Part shown: in pieces, positions 36,541 through 36,705 of the stretch
Position numbering within the stretch: position 1 is the first letter of the stretch
Layout of the letters: every line of letters starts with the position of its first letter
Assembly (NCBI GenBank): GCA_030374735.1
Contig: JASCIV010000159.1
Coordinates: 1-36,705, forward strand
Reading direction: 5' to 3'
From: Gracilaria caudata
Taxonomy: Eukaryota; Rhodophyta; Florideophyceae; Gracilariales; Gracilariaceae
DNA: 36,705 nucleotides
The notes under the pieces: generated by a model
What the model was told of the DNA's origin: nothing
Databases searched by the model: none
Seen by the model: the letters and a program-made list of their open reading frames with translations, nothing else
Program-made: the position numbers and the translations under genes

Positions 36541-36555
36541 GAGAGAGAGAGAGAG
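36541..36555. repeat. GA dinucleotide microsatellite
   Basis: A 15-nt run of alternating G and A. It is a simple repeat with no associated feature. Confidence 0.9.
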
Positions 36556-36654
36556 TAGATGTATCAGTGATGCACTCAAAGAAATACCGTTGGGTTTGTC
36601 ATTTGAAAAGCAGTCATCGAAATGCCCACGATAAAGGAATAACAGCTAAGCACT

Positions 36655-36678
36655 GGGGGGGGGGGGGGAGGGGGGGGG
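36655..36678. repeat. Poly-G tract (G14-A-G9)
   Basis: Two G homopolymers separated by one A, followed shortly by a 10-nt A run and purine-only sequence to the window edge. It could form a G-quadruplex, or mark a low-quality assembly edge. It does not have a telomeric unit structure. Confidence 0.85.
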
Positions 36679-36705
36679 ACATAAAAAAAAAAGGGGAAAA
36701 GGAAA

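Larger units (their letters stand above)
35972..36705. other. Window-end region, no supported gene
   Basis: About 730 nt with only short frames at non-ATG or weak starts. It ends in simple-sequence tracts listed separately. Confidence 0.5.

Noticed and set aside
36655..36705. Possible telomere at the window end
   Set aside because: G and A homopolymers without a repeated unit; more likely simple sequence or an assembly edge.

Overview
The window is nuclear DNA of an intron-poor, gene-dense eukaryote. It carries a cytosolic ribosomal protein gene (eS8) with a short GT-AG intron, a 26S proteasome base subunit (RPN2/PSMD1), an RCC2/TD-60 homologue, a copine, a PHD-finger chromatin protein and a RUS (DUF647) protein. 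Most genes are single long reading frames; two introns (87 and 82 nt) can be placed at base resolution. The low intron density and mixture of plant-like families (RUS, barley-type pathogen-related protein) with a secreted LPMO-like enzyme and a bacterial-type Uma2 domain fit a unicellular red alga such as a Porphyridium relative. That assignment is inference, not proven from this sequence.

Layout. 0-5 kb: an ER DnaJ protein of the DNAJC25 type (+), convergent with a copine lacking its calcium ligands (-), then a hemerythrin-like helical protein (-). 5-9 kb: three small minus-strand genes, namely a single-pass membrane coiled-coil protein, a 134-residue amphipathic helical protein and a pathogen-related (SnoaL/NTF2-like) protein. 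9-12.3 kb: an accessory-looking stretch with a Uma2-type nuclease domain fused to a 14-residue-repeat coiled coil, perfect palindromes and a weak disordered reading frame. 12.5-14.4 kb: a 78-nt imperfect hairpin and the RUS protein. 15-20.2 kb: a 1,725-residue PHD protein (-). 20.2-21.2 kb: a GC-rich divergent promoter island shared with eS8. 21-28.4 kb: eS8, RPN2 and RCC2, all on the plus strand. 28.4-36.7 kb: a sparser region with an unknown 198-residue protein (-), an SMP-C2 lipid-transfer-type protein (+), a secreted LPMO-like protein (-) and long stretches without recognisable genes.

The genes are not an operon and do not form one pathway; they are mostly housekeeping eukaryotic functions side by side. 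The most interesting signals are: (1) the eukaryotic Uma2 domain with a repetitive charged coiled coil and no in-frame ATG before the domain; (2) two tiny insertions (30 and 56 nt) sharing the same AATAAAGAAGAAG-type 3' end, each flanked by its own 10-11 nt direct duplication, which look like severely 5'-truncated non-LTR retrotransposon tails; (3) the LPMO-like protein, whose signal-peptide junction would expose an N-terminal histidine; (4) a copine whose C2 domains have lost the usual acidic ligands and whose C2B carries a large insertion; (5) an E2F-like palindrome, a CRE palindrome and a G-box clustered upstream of RCC2.
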